A program made the position numbers and the translations under genes. The notes beneath the pieces were generated by a model. The model ran no database searches and was not told the origin of the DNA. It worked only from the letters and a program-made list of their open reading frames with translations. A DNA stretch of 64,000 nucleotides from Candidatus Poribacteria bacterium (GTDB lineage Bacteria; Poribacteria; WGA-4E; UBA9662). Positions 16,744 to 26,137 of the stretch are shown here, in pieces (position 1 is the stretch's first letter; every line of letters begins with the position of its first letter). The DNA lies in the NCBI GenBank assembly GCA_002709695.1, contig PAQF01000017.1, positions 69,426-133,425 on the forward strand, written 5' to 3'.

Positions 16744-18258
16744 AGGCCAATTTAGGGTAGACCATCTTCTCCTAATCCTAAATACACCCCAAGATCTTAA
16801 ATATTGATTGATCTTCGTCTCACAGCTCATTCTTAAGTTTGTCAATTTTGCCGATATATAGTTAATCCTGCTGAAATAATCTTTTAACAAAACAAAAAAA
16901 CAGCAAATCTATTATCCTGTCACCAGCAAAATTGCGATGAGAACATCACAGTCCAAACGTCATTCAATCTCCACATTGAACTACAACACACTCATACCCC
17001 ACATGTCTTCTGTGGTTGCAGAAAACCAGAACAATTCCCCAATAATAACGATTACGAAAAGCCCGAAAACCAACATTCTTGGGAGCCACTTATCTTAATA
17101 AAAACATACAATTGTGAAATATGATTTTGAGCTACCCAGCAAAATATCATCCAACAACAACAAAGTTCTAGAAGAAATAGCATAGAGTCTCAATTCATTG
17201 AATTTTAAACGAGCTAAAGGTCTCCATCCAAGAACTAAGAATACTGCACTAGACCAAATCCTCAAACAATCCAGTACAACAGTCCTTACCCAAACCAAAG
17301 GTTTATCCCAAAACCTTGTTGAGTTTCTCGGCTAACTAGCTAACGAACCGGACCTATAACCAAAACGACTCAATTTCAGTATACCTTAGACTGGAAGAAG
17401 GGAAATCTTGTATATCGATCTACTTAAGCAAGTATAGGGCAACATTGAGATGAGAACCAAAGTCAAGGTTCAACAGAAAAGCCAATAGTGTGCTACTGGC
17501 CCAGAGCAAGCAATCCGAAATACAGAATCAGAACTTGTAGGACCAAAGCAGAAGCACAAGACATTGACATGATTAGTGTCAAAGGTGTAAGCGAATATCA
17601 TAGCTTCTATTGAGGGAGACCAGTTACCCTAGAGCAAAAAGCTCTCACCCATAACTTAACAACTGGCGTTTTGCCAAAAGAGAAACAGACCATCCCTCAG
17701 AACTGGGAAACCCTACAAGCAAAGATAAATTAGGACAAAAGCAGTGTTAAGAGGTAGTATGATGTTTTAAATCATCAAGAAGGTGTTTCCTGATTCTAAA
17801 AAGGAACAAATCCATCATCAAAGCACGATGGTTTGTTTCACTATGATCTGCACAAATCCTGCTTTGAACTATCAACCAACGCATATTGCTTGCCATTTCC
17901 CACTCTGGTTGCAAGCGTATCGTTAGAAATCCAATATCGGCCAGTTCTTTCAGAAACACTTAATACTCTACTAGCATCTTCAACTGTTATCCATTTCCTC
18001 ATAGCCACTGACTCTCCTTTTCATCCATACTCTCTATCAATTACGACGAAAGAAAAGCTAGTATTTCAAGAGTTACCTCAGCGCTGGCGAGAAGTTGAGA
18101 TAACTCTATCAGATTACAACGTTTCAAACAAAGCTAAAGATTAATTTAGAACTACCAACCCCCACAAATCTCACACAGAATCTATGAGCAATTTTCTTCG
18201 CTACTGGAGCGAGTTGCAACCTTGAGAACCATTCAACCCCAAAACACAAGAAAAGATA
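16744..18258. other. 1.5-kb gene-poor region, probably decayed
   Basis: No full gene is visible on either strand; short frames are broken by many stops. The only plausible coding element is the small leftward helix-turn-helix ORF at 17841-18002. The rightward frame at 17833-18144 is its antisense shadow. The rest (16744-17840) holds no recognisable protein, repeat or RNA. Confidence 0.5.
17841..18002 (-). CDS. 53-residue helix-turn-helix protein (excisionase/MerR-like), possibly a transposase N-terminal stub
   Basis: Read leftwards from ATG 18002 to TAG 17841: MRKWITVEDASRVLSVSERT, continuing with RYWISNDTLATRV after one Gly, then GNGKQYALVD. This is the winged-helix pattern of the excisionase/MerR-like HTH family (W-x-T-x-x-x-A-A-x-x-L-x-V-S-x-R-T-V-x-x-W-I-x-x-G-x-L). 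AGGAG lies about ten bases upstream, so the start looks real. At 53 residues it is either a small DNA-binding protein or the surviving N-terminus of a larger transposase/integrase decayed downstream. A Gly replaces the usual Val/Ile before the R-Y-W, which may weaken the recognition helix. Confidence 0.5.
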   Translation of the reverse strand: MRKWITVEDASRVLSVSERTGRYWISNDTLATRVGNGKQYALVDSSKQDLCRS

Positions 18259-19386
18259 TCAATCAAGCAGATACTTCTGAACAATATCTTCCCGTACCGT
18301 AACCCCAAGTCCTGGGTTCGACCGGACAGCTACATATCCATCCTCCTGAACCCAAGGATCACTAACTAGCTCATGCTGCATCGGTGACTCATGCGGTTTA
18401 AAATCCATGCAATCAGCATGAGTCGAACTAGCCAGCATATGCAAGCTAGCAGCAGTGTTTAAGGCGCTACTCCAAGTATGAGCACTAAACCGAAGGTTTT
18501 CAGCCTCTATCAACTTTATTACATGATGACTACCAGTCAACCCATGACAACGACCTGGATCAATTTGCACAATATCCACACCTCCAGACTGAATTAAACG
18601 CTTGTAGCTTTCAACATTCCATTCATCTTCTCCCGTTCCGATGGGTGTGGAAACGGATGCCCGCAACCGAGCATGAGACTCTAGATCGTGAGGAGGCAAC
18701 GGCCCTTCAATCCATTTCAGGTTATATGGTTCCAAATCCTGAAAACGTTGGATTGCCGTCGGAAGATCCCAAATGGCACGATGCCCAGGCGTATCAACAA
18801 CCAATTCTAAATCATCGCCTATCAGCTCACGTATTTGGCGGATCATTGCTTCATCACGCCTTCGATCTTGACCAAATACAGCTTCTGGATGCATACCCCA
18901 CCCTCCCTTTACAACACGATACCCTTGCTCACATAACCAACGGAATTCATTTAGCGTCCATTCAAAATCTTCCATATCGAAGATAATCGATGCCATAGCA
19001 GCAATTTTGTCGTGCAATTGGCCACCAAGAAGTTGACAAACGGGTAACCCCAACGCTTTGCCTTTTAGATCCCATAAGGCTGTATCAACTGCACTCACCG
19101 CGAAAGCTGCAATTCCCTCGGAACCATACCACCAAATATGAGAAATCATTTTCTGCCAGAGGCGTTCAACATCTAAACCATTTTCACCAATAATTAATGG
19201 TGAAAATCCCTGTTCGATAATGATCTTGGTTGCTAAGGTAGCTTCCCGAAACTGTGAAATACATTCGCCCCAACCAACGAGGCCATTATCGGCTTCTACA
19301 CGAGCCAAAGTAATATAACGTTCAATACCTTTGTAATGTGGTTCAGGATACGCCAAAGTAAAGGCTTGAAGACGCCTAATATTCAT
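18259..19386 (-). CDS. mandelate racemase/muconate lactonizing enzyme family protein
   Basis: A 375-residue enolase-superfamily enzyme with N-terminal capping domain (VEADNGLVGWGEC) and TIM barrel. Visible active-site features: VVKGGWG on the second strand (Lys general base), metal ligands in LELVVDTPG (Asp), KWIEGPL (Glu) and IGTGEDEW (Glu), then VDIVQIDPGRC and SAHTW (His on strand 7). This places it in the mandelate racemase-like subgroup, typically dehydrating or racemising sugar acids; the exact substrate is not predictable. It is monocistronic. A C-terminal fragment of a second family member lies at 4509-4718. Confidence 0.9.
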   Translation of the reverse strand: MNIRRLQAFTLAYPEPHYKGIERYITLARVEADNGLVGWGECISQFREATLATKIIIEQGFSPLIIGENGLDVERLWQKMISHIWWYGSEGIAAFAVSAVDTALWDLKGKALGLPVCQLLGGQLHDKIAAMASIIFDMEDFEWTLNEFRWLCEQGYRVVKGGWGMHPEAVFGQDRRRDEAMIRQIRELIGDDLELVVDTPGHRAIWDLPTAIQRFQDLEPYNLKWIEGPLPPHDLESHARLRASVSTPIGTGEDEWNVESYKRLIQSGGVDIVQIDPGRCHGLTGSHHVIKLIEAENLRFSAHTWSSALNTAASLHMLASSTHADCMDFKPHESPMQHELVSDPWVQEDGYVAVRSNPGLGVTVREDIVQKYLLD

Positions 19387-19907
19387 AACACACTCCCACT
19401 ATAAGAAGACACTATGGTGAAACTAAATTGCACTGCTTTATTTAAACCTAATAATGCCACACAGAGTCGTTAATATATCATAAACAATGTTGAAAGCAAA
19501 CAACAGAGGATAATAGTTGATTTATTTTTCCAAATTTAATACCATCTATTAATCAGTTTTGAAAAAGGAACATAGCAACTCAAAAATCACGAGTTAGAAA
19601 AATCATCCTCTCATCGAGATCACTCACAAGTCAAAATTCGTGACGTCGAGAACAGAATAATTTCGTTTTACATTTTGCACAAGCTTTGGGTGAATCTTAA
19701 GGAAGACCTAAAGTGCATTTACGCCAACCCCGCTGAAAAACGCTCACTGCTTTAAAAACCCAACAGAATTTTAAAAAACACATGTAAAAAAAACACACAC
19801 TAGCCCTACATCAGAAATCCCAATTTACACACAATAGACATTACGACAACAAAAACAGCAAATAAACACTACACTAATTAGAAGAAAATTATCAAAAAAC
19901 CTAAAGT
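19387..19907. other. intergenic region, nothing recognised
   Basis: About 520 very AT-rich bases between the leftward enolase-family gene and the first LamG gene. No coding remnant, strong hairpin or clear promoter pair was found. Confidence 0.5.
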
Positions 19908-20722
19908 ATGATATTATTTAACAATATCGATTACAAACCAACATGCGAACTAAACTTAAACCTTGATTTAGGAGATTTTAAATTACCAAGAAAAAAATTT
20001 GCACTTATTCTCCTGTGTCTGTCAGCTATAACAGCCTACGCGGAGGATGGACTCTATCTCCATTTGCCGCTTAACGAAGGAAGTGGAACCTCTAAAGATG
20101 TGTCTAATAACAAGTTTAAGACTGAGATGAGTAAGGCCGTCCCAAAATGGGCTGATGGAGGTCATGCCAAGGTAAAAAAAGCTCTCGAGTTTGATGGTAA
20201 GACCAGTTCGGTGAAAATTGACATGGAGGGACAGGGCAAAGATATCAATTCACACTATGATCCAGCCAAAGGTTTGTCGATCTGTGCCTGGGTCAAAGTG
20301 ATTGAAACTGCCACCGATAAGCATAGTCAGACTAGACAGCCAATTGTAATGAAAGGTGCTGGCGGTCAATGGGAATCCGCCCTCCTGGTTTATGATGACC
20401 TGAAAGTCGGCATGTCAGTATGGACTTGTCCAGGTAGTGGGGCTTCAGAACCTAACGGGGGGAAAACTTGGAGCTGGGTGGCACTTTCAATGCGGCACAT
20501 TCAAGATCAAGGAAGGTGTCAAAGTTTATCTTGACGCTAAAAAAACGCCTGTAGCTCAGGCAGGTAAGATGGACAGTTTCGCAATGCTTCCATAGCACAG
20601 GTTATGATGTGGGACCGTGTTATCTCCTCTGAAGAAATAGCCTCTGCCATGACCGGTATGAGGCCGTAGATTCCAGAGACAAACTGGCAACAACTTGGAG
20701 CAGGATTAAAGTTTTAGATTGA
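19908..20722 (+). pseudogene. LamG-domain secreted protein, broken first copy of a tandem pair
   Basis: Homologous along its length to the intact LamG gene that follows: signal peptide (KKFALILLCLSAITAYA), then DGLYLHLPLNEGSGTS, LSICAWVKVIETATDK, RQPIVMKGAGG and MSVWTCPGSG. Lesions: (1) AGGAG at 19970-19974 points to a start at 19983, where the codon is TTA rather than a start; (2) one extra G in the run of six at about 20457-20462; dropping it restores KLGAGWHFQCGTFKIKEGV; (3) an internal deletion near 20563, rejoining as QFRNASIAQVMMWDRVI; (4) a further shift near 20667, after which VDSRDKLATTWSRIKVLD ends at TGA 20720-20722. LamG domains bind glycans or proteins; this copy is inactive. Confidence 0.85.
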
Positions 20723-20752
20723 GATTTTTACAATTTTAAACCGAGCTGTTTG

Positions 20753-20785
20753 TTATTGTCTTTGACAGGATGCTGAGGACAATAA
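20753..20785. repeat. 8-bp inverted repeat over a TTGACA box upstream of the second LamG gene
   Basis: TTATTGTC (20753-20760) and GACAATAA (20778-20785) are perfect inverted copies with 17 bases between them, and TTGACA (20762-20767) lies inside. This could be an operator over a -35 element for the LamG gene at 20862, but no good -10 follows at the right distance, so it may be chance. Confidence 0.3.
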
Positions 20786-20861
20786 TAAGCAATTTGGCTT
20801 CTAATTCATTCTTACCTTAATGAGTTATATCATCTTTATTCCAGAAAAATCAGGAGCGCAT

Positions 20862-21683
20862 ATGGCACACCGAAAAGCCGGAATTTATTTATTAATTATT
20901 AGTTTATCTGCCTTGAATTTGGTTGTCAATTCGGCAGACATTGAAAAGGGACTTTTCCTGTACTTACCTATTGACGAAGGTACTGGGGGTACAGTCAAAG
21001 ACTGGGGTCCCAACAATTTCAAAACAGAAATGAGTAAAAAGAGGCCTAAGTGGGTGCAAGGCAATCAGCCAGATTTTGGTAAAGCGCTTGAGTTCAATGG
21101 CAAGGACAACTATGTCAAAATTGATGCAGCCACTCAAGGCAAAGATTTTGATGCCCATATTGACAAGAACAGCGGGATGACCATCTGCGCTTGGGTCAAA
21201 GTGATAAAAACAGCAACAGACACACATGGTCAGACTAGACAGCCAATCGTCATGAAAGGTGCTGGCGGTGCATGGGAATTTGCACTGTACGTTTATGATA
21301 GTATGGCTCCAGGCATGTCAGTATGGACTTGTCCAGGTAGCGGAGTTTCAGAGCCGAGTGGAGGGACTTTAGGCACCAATTGGCGTTACCAATGCGGCAC
21401 CTATAACGTAAAAGAAGGTGTCAAGGTCTACCTCGACGGTAAGAAGGATATTATTGCTCAAGGAGGTAATAATGGCGAACCTTGCAAGACAGGCACTCGC
21501 CCAATTTTTATTGCCCATCGTGAAGATGGTCAGTTTCTCAATGCAATCATAGCACAAGTACGAATGTGGGAGCGCATCCTTTCTGTCAACGAAATGAACA
21601 TGGCAATGAAAACAACCTCGATGGCGGTTCGCCACCTAAATAAACTTTCAATGACATGGGCCAAGATAAAATCCCCAACGTAA
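20862..21683 (+). CDS. LamG-domain (concanavalin A-like) secreted protein
   Basis: About 273 residues starting at ATG 20862, chosen over the upstream ATG 20820 because CAGGAG precedes it and MAHRKAGIYLLIISLSALNL begins a proper signal peptide cleaved near NSA. One LamG/jelly-roll domain follows: GLFLYLPIDEGTGG, TICAWVKVI, RQPIVMKGAGGAWEFAL, CGTYNVKEGVKVYLDGKK, then IIAQVRMWERILSVNEM. Families like this are strongly expanded in Poribacteria and Planctomycetes and are usually extracellular carbohydrate- or protein-binding modules. It shares near-identical DNA blocks with the broken copy just upstream and ends before a strong terminator. Confidence 0.85.
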   Translation: MAHRKAGIYLLIISLSALNLVVNSADIEKGLFLYLPIDEGTGGTVKDWGPNNFKTEMSKKRPKWVQGNQPDFGKALEFNGKDNYVKIDAATQGKDFDAHIDKNSGMTICAWVKVIKTATDTHGQTRQPIVMKGAGGAWEFALYVYDSMAPGMSVWTCPGSGVSEPSGGTLGTNWRYQCGTYNVKEGVKVYLDGKKDIIAQGGNNGEPCKTGTRPIFIAHREDGQFLNAIIAQVRMWERILSVNEMNMAMKTTSMAVRHLNKLSMTWAKIKSPT

Positions 21684-22011
21684 ATCCCACGTTTTCTGGC
21701 CTTCGTCTGGAAGCACCTAGTCTGCCACCCAAAACATATACATATGTTTTGGGTGGCATTTTTATCGAGTGATGGTACAAAATGGTTAATTCTTAAACAT
21801 GGAAGGATACGACTTTATACACAACTAATACCATTTTTCATAGGGCTGGTACTCAGAAACTTCATAACTGGCAGTTTCTGGAACATCTTGTCGATAATAC
21901 TGGATACACGCACTTACACTTTCTACTATTAACTCGAAACAATTACCTAACTCACAAACAAAAAGCGATAAACTTACAAAACGGCCTCATAACTTGCAGA
22001 CGATCCAACTC
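21684..22011. other. intergenic region between convergent genes
   Basis: About 330 bases holding the terminator at 21724-21763. I see no coding remnant or second strong hairpin for the convergent guaB gene. Confidence 0.5.
21724..21763 (+). terminator. rho-independent terminator after the LamG gene
   Basis: Perfect 15-bp stem (GCCACCCAAAACATA paired with TATGTTTTGGGTGGC), four-base loop TACA, then ATTTTT. The stem spans 21724-21757 and the T run follows from 21759. It lies 41 bases after the LamG stop. Confidence 0.9.
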
Positions 22012-23511
22012 TTAAGTACCAAAAATACTATAGTTGGGCGCTTCTTCCGTAACAACAACATCGTGTGGATGGCCTTCTTGATACCCACTACCTGTGATTC
22101 GAATAAATCGACTATTAAGACGCAACGACTCAATATCAGGTGTACCACAATAACCCATTGCAGTTCGAAGCCCCCCAACAAATTGATAAACAGACTCGCT
22201 TAGAGTTCCCTTATATGGGACACGACCTTCAATCCCTTCAGGCACCAGCTTAGAAACATCCTTTTCGCTACCCTGCGAATAACGTTCTTTCCCGCCCCGC
22301 TTTCGCATTGCTGCAAGTGACCCCATCCCACGATAGACCTTAAATTTTCTGCCTTGGAAGATGATTGTTTCTCCGGGACTTTCTTCTGTCCCTGCGAACA
22401 AACTGCCAATCATAACAGAACTTGCCCCAGCACCAATTGCCTTAGCAATATCACCAGAATATCGAATCCCCCCATCGGCAATAATCGGTATATCCTGCTT
22501 ATCTGCTTCCACTGCACAATCATAAATGGCTGTAACTTGGGGGACACCAATCCCTGTGATCACCCTAGTAGTGCAAATCGAACCTGGTCCAATCCCAACT
22601 TTTATAGCATCTGCACCAGCATCAATGAGCCTTCGTGTTGCATCGCCTGTCACCACATTACCAACAATAAGATCTACAGTTGGAAATTCGGTTTTCACCA
22701 TCTGTATAGCTCGTACAACGGCCTTCGAATGACCATGTGCAGTATCAATAACCAACACGTCAGCTCTAGCCTCTACAAGCATTCCAATCTCATCAAGACT
22801 TGAAGAAGGGCTAACTGCAGCACCAACACGAAGCCGCCCCGATTCATCCTTACACGAAGTAGGGTATTGCCTAATCTTGTCAATATCCTTAATAGTAATC
22901 AAACCTTGAAGACGATAGTCACCATCAACAATAGGAAGTTTCTCTTTTCGAATTCGATGGAGAATTTTTTTTGCATCTTCCAAATTAATCCCAGGTGGAG
23001 CAGTTACAAGTTTTTCAAATGGTGTCATTAGCTGTGTAACTGGTGTATCATAGTTATCTTCGTACTTAAGATCCCGATTGGTAATCATACCAATCAAAAT
23101 CCCATCTTCAGAAACGATAGGAACTCCACCAATTTTGTAAAAGGCTGTCACCTCTAACGCGTCAGCAACCGTTTTATCAGATGTTAGTGTAATCGGATGC
23201 TCAATCATACCGCTTTCGGAGCGCTTAACCTTATCGACTTCTTCAACCTGTCGCTCAATCGGAAGATTACGATGGATAATTCCAATACCACCTTCTCTTG
23301 CCAGAGCAATAGCCAATTCAGCCTCTGTTACCGTATCCATCGCAGAACTAGAAATTGGAATATTAAGTTGAATATTCGATGTTAAATACGTTTTGGTATC
23401 AGCTTCACTTGGAGAAAACTCTGATTCAGCGGGCAAAAGCAAAACATCGTCAAATGTTAATCCTTCTTTGGCAAATTTCGCATCCATAGGCTGAAAGCTA
23501 CTTTCATTCAT
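22012..23511 (-). CDS. guaB: inosine-5'-monophosphate dehydrogenase
   Basis: A 499-residue IMP dehydrogenase, which oxidises IMP to XMP with NAD in guanine nucleotide synthesis. The order is standard: N-terminal [20 protein letters not shown] barrel interrupted by two CBS domains (about residues 95-210: [21 protein letters not shown] and [19 protein letters not shown]), catalytic loop [11 protein letters not shown] with the active Cys around residue 310, [12 protein letters not shown], the flap around [10 protein letters not shown] and the R-Y-S-Q finger. Full length and intact. It has its own promoter (23562-23590) and a 40-base leader. Confidence 0.97.
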   Translation of the reverse strand: MNESSFQPMDAKFAKEGLTFDDVLLLPAESEFSPSEADTKTYLTSNIQLNIPISSSAMDTVTEAELAIALAREGGIGIIHRNLPIERQVEEVDKVKRSESGMIEHPITLTSDKTVADALEVTAFYKIGGVPIVSEDGILIGMITNRDLKYEDNYDTPVTQLMTPFEKLVTAPPGINLEDAKKILHRIRKEKLPIVDGDYRLQGLITIKDIDKIRQYPTSCKDESGRLRVGAAVSPSSSLDEIGMLVEARADVLVIDTAHGHSKAVVRAIQMVKTEFPTVDLIVGNVVTGDATRRLIDAGADAIKVGIGPGSICTTRVITGIGVPQVTAIYDCAVEADKQDIPIIADGGIRYSGDIAKAIGAGASSVMIGSLFAGTEESPGETIIFQGRKFKVYRGMGSLAAMRKRGGKERYSQGSEKDVSKLVPEGIEGRVPYKGTLSESVYQFVGGLRTAMGYCGTPDIESLRLNSRFIRITGSGYQEGHPHDVVVTEEAPNYSIFGT

Positions 23512-23561
23512 ATTGATCTGTCCATTACCAGAAAACAGCTAATTCGACACTAATATTCAGG

Positions 23562-23590
23562 ATTCTATTATAGCAACCAAAAATTGTCAA
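23562..23590 (-). promoter_or_regulatory. sigma70-type promoter for guaB
   Basis: On the minus strand, TTGACA (23590-23585), 17-base spacer, TAGAAT (23567-23562). Transcription would start near 23555, about 43 bases before the guaB ATG at 23511. Confidence 0.7.
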
Positions 23591-23631
23591 GAAATTACAA
23601 ATAAAAACCTAAGAAACAATAAGGACCAAAA

Positions 23632-24093
23632 TTGCTGTTTCGTCAAAACAAAAAAACGGGAACGAAAACACCTCAAGTTAAAGTCTGGGCTTATAAATAT
23701 GCAATTCAGTTTAGTATCCTACCAGAGATAACCTATCTTAACGACCAACATTTAAAAACATACTTTCTCGACCATCTACAAGACATTCCACGTGACGTGT
23801 GGTTATCATACCTAAACTGTGAAGAAGGTATTGATTTTTGTACACTTAGCTTTTGGGTCTTTGCAACACATTCAGACAAAATCAAAGAATTTTCAATCTG
23901 GTTCTACAGCTTTTTTCGAAACGCAAATATTTCAGAGCAACTCGAGGCCTTTGTCCTCTCCCAACTTGATAACCCTGAGGACCTAACAGTAATATTAATA
24001 GATTGGTCAAAAATCCAAGTACCAGAAGACGATACAAAGAAAATAATCAAACAAGAAATCAAACAAAAACCTGAAATTCTCAAACAAATATAA
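23632..24093 (+). CDS. hypothetical protein upstream of lolA
   Basis: A 153-residue soluble protein I do not recognise. It begins at a TTG (23632) behind AAGGACC; no ATG gives a longer or better frame. Lys-rich N-terminus (LFRQNKKTGTKTPQVKVW), an aromatic mid-section (TLSFWVFATHSDKIKEFSI, WFYSFFRNANI) and a charged C-terminal helix with many Lys/Glu. No signal peptide or membrane segment. It lies 53 bases before lolA and diverges from guaB, so it may lead the lolA-pgsA-thpR-recA transcript. Confidence 0.6.
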   Translation: MLFRQNKKTGTKTPQVKVWAYKYAIQFSILPEITYLNDQHLKTYFLDHLQDIPRDVWLSYLNCEEGIDFCTLSFWVFATHSDKIKEFSIWFYSFFRNANISEQLEAFVLSQLDNPEDLTVILIDWSKIQVPEDDTKKIIKQEIKQKPEILKQI

Positions 24094-24146
24094 AGATTGA
24101 CAAATGACAATGAGAATGCTACTAATTATAAGGAGGAGGAATTGTC

Positions 24147-24851
24147 ATGAAACGTTGCCACAATTTTGTCTTGGTAGTATCATTTTTTTTAAATGGTTGG
24201 GTAATAGCTCAAACCGCCGACCAAGTATTAGAAAATTTCAAGGCAGGATATAAAAAATCAAAAAATTTCACCGCAGATTTCGTGGAAACAACTATTCACG
24301 GCACAAACAAAGGAACCTCCACTGGACATCTCTCATTTAGTAAACCAAACTTATTACGGCAGAATTACTTCGATCAGGAAAATCCAAATAAAATTGTGCA
24401 AACGATTGTTCTCGACGGTGATTTTTCGTGGTCTTATACACCACTCTTAAACCAAGTTAACAAAATGACATGGTCAAACCCAAACCGGAAGGAACTGCTT
24501 CCAGGAATAGGATTTTCTCTCGAAAACCTAGAAGCGAATTACAATCACCGATTGAAAGGCGATAAACTAGCCAAAGCAAGGGGGTTTTATCGTTTGGAAT
24601 TAACACCGAAACCCCACCTCCTTGTACAACATGGAAACCAAGCAACTATACACGAAAAAATCGAACTCCTCATTGACTCCAAAAATTGGTTACCAGTCCA
24701 ATTCGGTTATTATTCCACGAATACAAACAAAAACAATATAAGTGCCACTATTACATTGAAGAACATACAACGTAATCTCCCACTATCAGCAGACCTTTTT
24801 AAATTCACCATACCCAAGGGAGCAGAGGTCATCGACATCTCCCCTGAATAA
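24147..24851 (+). CDS. lolA: outer-membrane lipoprotein carrier protein LolA-like
   Basis: A 234-residue periplasmic protein with a signal peptide (residues 1-21, VIAQ) and the LolA pattern: VLENFKAGYKKSKNFTADF (the helix then 'x-x-A-x-F' strand), TSTGHLSFSKPNLLRQNYF (G-x-x-x-x-x-K-P-x-x-x-R), IVLDGDFSWSYTPLLNQV (D-G-x-x-x-W-x-Y-x-P-x-x-x-Q-V). LolA chaperones lipoproteins from the LolCDE ABC transporter to the outer membrane; the several predicted lipoproteins in this window fit. RBS AAGGAGGAGG is very strong. pgsA follows after 16 bases. Confidence 0.85.
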   Translation: MKRCHNFVLVVSFFLNGWVIAQTADQVLENFKAGYKKSKNFTADFVETTIHGTNKGTSTGHLSFSKPNLLRQNYFDQENPNKIVQTIVLDGDFSWSYTPLLNQVNKMTWSNPNRKELLPGIGFSLENLEANYNHRLKGDKLAKARGFYRLELTPKPHLLVQHGNQATIHEKIELLIDSKNWLPVQFGYYSTNTNKNNISATITLKNIQRNLPLSADLFKFTIPKGAEVIDISPE

Positions 24852-24867
24852 CTAAGTACCACTTAAT

Positions 24868-25491
24868 ATGAAACATCCATGGTACAAAACGCAAATTGCA
24901 AATTGCCTAACAATTTTGCGTTTAATCCTAATTCCTATCTTCATTCTTGCTTTCTCTTACCATAAGTATCTTCTTGCTTTCATCCTTTTCGCCACGGCAT
25001 CTTTGACTGATTTTTTTGATGGGGTATTGGCTCGAAAATACAACGTTACTAATTTCGGAAAATTCACTGATGCCTTTGCCGATAAACTGCTAATCGCAGC
25101 AGCATTAATTGTTCTAGCAACGAAGAATGACGGTTTCATCCCAATTTGGATGGTTGTGATTATAATCATACGTGAAGTAATTGTTACAACCTTGCGATCC
25201 ATTTTTGTTGCCAAGCATGGCAAAGTAGTTTCAGCAAACATTTGGGGAAAAGCAAAAGCTCTATCACAAATGGTCGTTATATCGGTCGCCTTGGCGTTAC
25301 TAGCTATCGACCTTTATATTACAATTGACGCTTATATCGGGATTATTCCACTTCATAACAGCTACGGTGTAATTTTCATTATGATGTGTATTCCACTAAC
25401 ATTAACTGTTGTTTCAGGCTTTCAATTCTTACACTCAAATAGAAAAGCATTGTTAGGTCTTCTCAACCCAAAATATCAAACAGAAAAATAA
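24868..25491 (+). CDS. pgsA: CDP-diacylglycerol--glycerol-3-phosphate 3-phosphatidyltransferase-like
   Basis: A 207-residue membrane CDP-alcohol phosphotransferase making phosphatidylglycerophosphate. It opens with the usual IANCLTILRLILIPIF. The catalytic motif reads D-F-F-D-G-V-L-A-R, seven residues, G-K-F-T-D-A-F-A-D-K; the canonical form is D-x2-D-G-x2-A-R-x8-9-G-x3-D-x3-D, so the loop is one residue short and the usual L-D-P-L/V is T-D-A-F. All four Asp and the Ala-Arg are present. Four or five further membrane segments follow. One base separates its stop from thpR, and recA lies just beyond. Confidence 0.88.
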   Translation: MKHPWYKTQIANCLTILRLILIPIFILAFSYHKYLLAFILFATASLTDFFDGVLARKYNVTNFGKFTDAFADKLLIAAALIVLATKNDGFIPIWMVVIIIIREVIVTTLRSIFVAKHGKVVSANIWGKAKALSQMVVISVALALLAIDLYITIDAYIGIIPLHNSYGVIFIMMCIPLTLTVVSGFQFLHSNRKALLGLLNPKYQTEK

Positions 25492-25492
25492 A

Positions 25493-26059
25493 ATGATCCG
25501 GAGTTTTATTGCTATTGACGTTCCAAAAGAAATTAAAAATAAAATAGCAAAAATCCAGATGGAATTACAGCCGATATTACCAAAAGTATCGTGGGTCAAC
25601 CCTCCCAACATACATTTGACGCTAAAATTCTTAGGTGATATTGCCTCTAATCAAATTCCAAGCATCACAGGTACTATTCGCCATACAGTACAAAATCAAG
25701 TTCCTTTCAACATGAAACTTAGCAGTATCAGCGCATTTAAGAATTTCTCCTATCCTACAATTTTATGGATCGGTATTTCAACAGACCCAACACCAATCGT
25801 CAAGCTCGCTAAAAATTTAAATTTATCCTTAAATTGCTTTGGCTTTCCACAAGAAAGCAGGAAATTCATCCCACACCTTACAATCGCGCGAATTAGGAAT
25901 AACATAAGTTTAACCAAGTTTTCCTCACACTTTGACGCATATAAAAATATAAATCACACCCCTATTTCTGTAAAACAGATCTCGCTGATTAAGAGCAAAA
26001 CCACTTCAAAGGGAGCAATTTACAAGAAACTTCAAACAATCCAATTTGGTATTAGATAA
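25493..26059 (+). CDS. thpR: RNA 2',3'-cyclic phosphodiesterase (2H family)
   Basis: A 188-residue 2H-phosphoesterase of the ThpR/LigT family, hydrolysing 2',3'-cyclic phosphodiester RNA ends. MIRSFIAIDVP at the start and two H-x-T motifs: H41-L-T43 (HLTLKFLG) and H128-L-T130 (HLTIARI), at the expected spacing. Its place between pgsA and recA matches the frequent pgsA-cinA-thpR-recA neighbourhood, with cinA missing here. Confidence 0.92.
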   Translation: MIRSFIAIDVPKEIKNKIAKIQMELQPILPKVSWVNPPNIHLTLKFLGDIASNQIPSITGTIRHTVQNQVPFNMKLSSISAFKNFSYPTILWIGISTDPTPIVKLAKNLNLSLNCFGFPQESRKFIPHLTIARIRNNISLTKFSSHFDAYKNINHTPISVKQISLIKSKTTSKGAIYKKLQTIQFGIR

Positions 26060-26137
26060 TACCAGTTACCACGGAAATCGAAGAAACTCAGATGCGTATA
26101 AATGATATTTCCCACAAAATAAAGGAGGTTTTAAATT

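Noticed and set aside
17833-18144. 103-codon rightward open frame in the gene-poor tract
   Set aside because: It overlaps the excisionase-like ORF on the other strand, has no ribosome site and no recognisable protein pattern.
22354-22803. 149-codon rightward open frame inside guaB
   Set aside because: It is antisense to the well-supported guaB gene and its translation is low-quality (Cys/Asn/Thr-rich) with no ribosome site.
26060-26137. LexA/SOS box upstream of recA
   Set aside because: I found no convincing dyad of the CTG-N10-CAG or GAAC-N4-GTTC type in this stretch.
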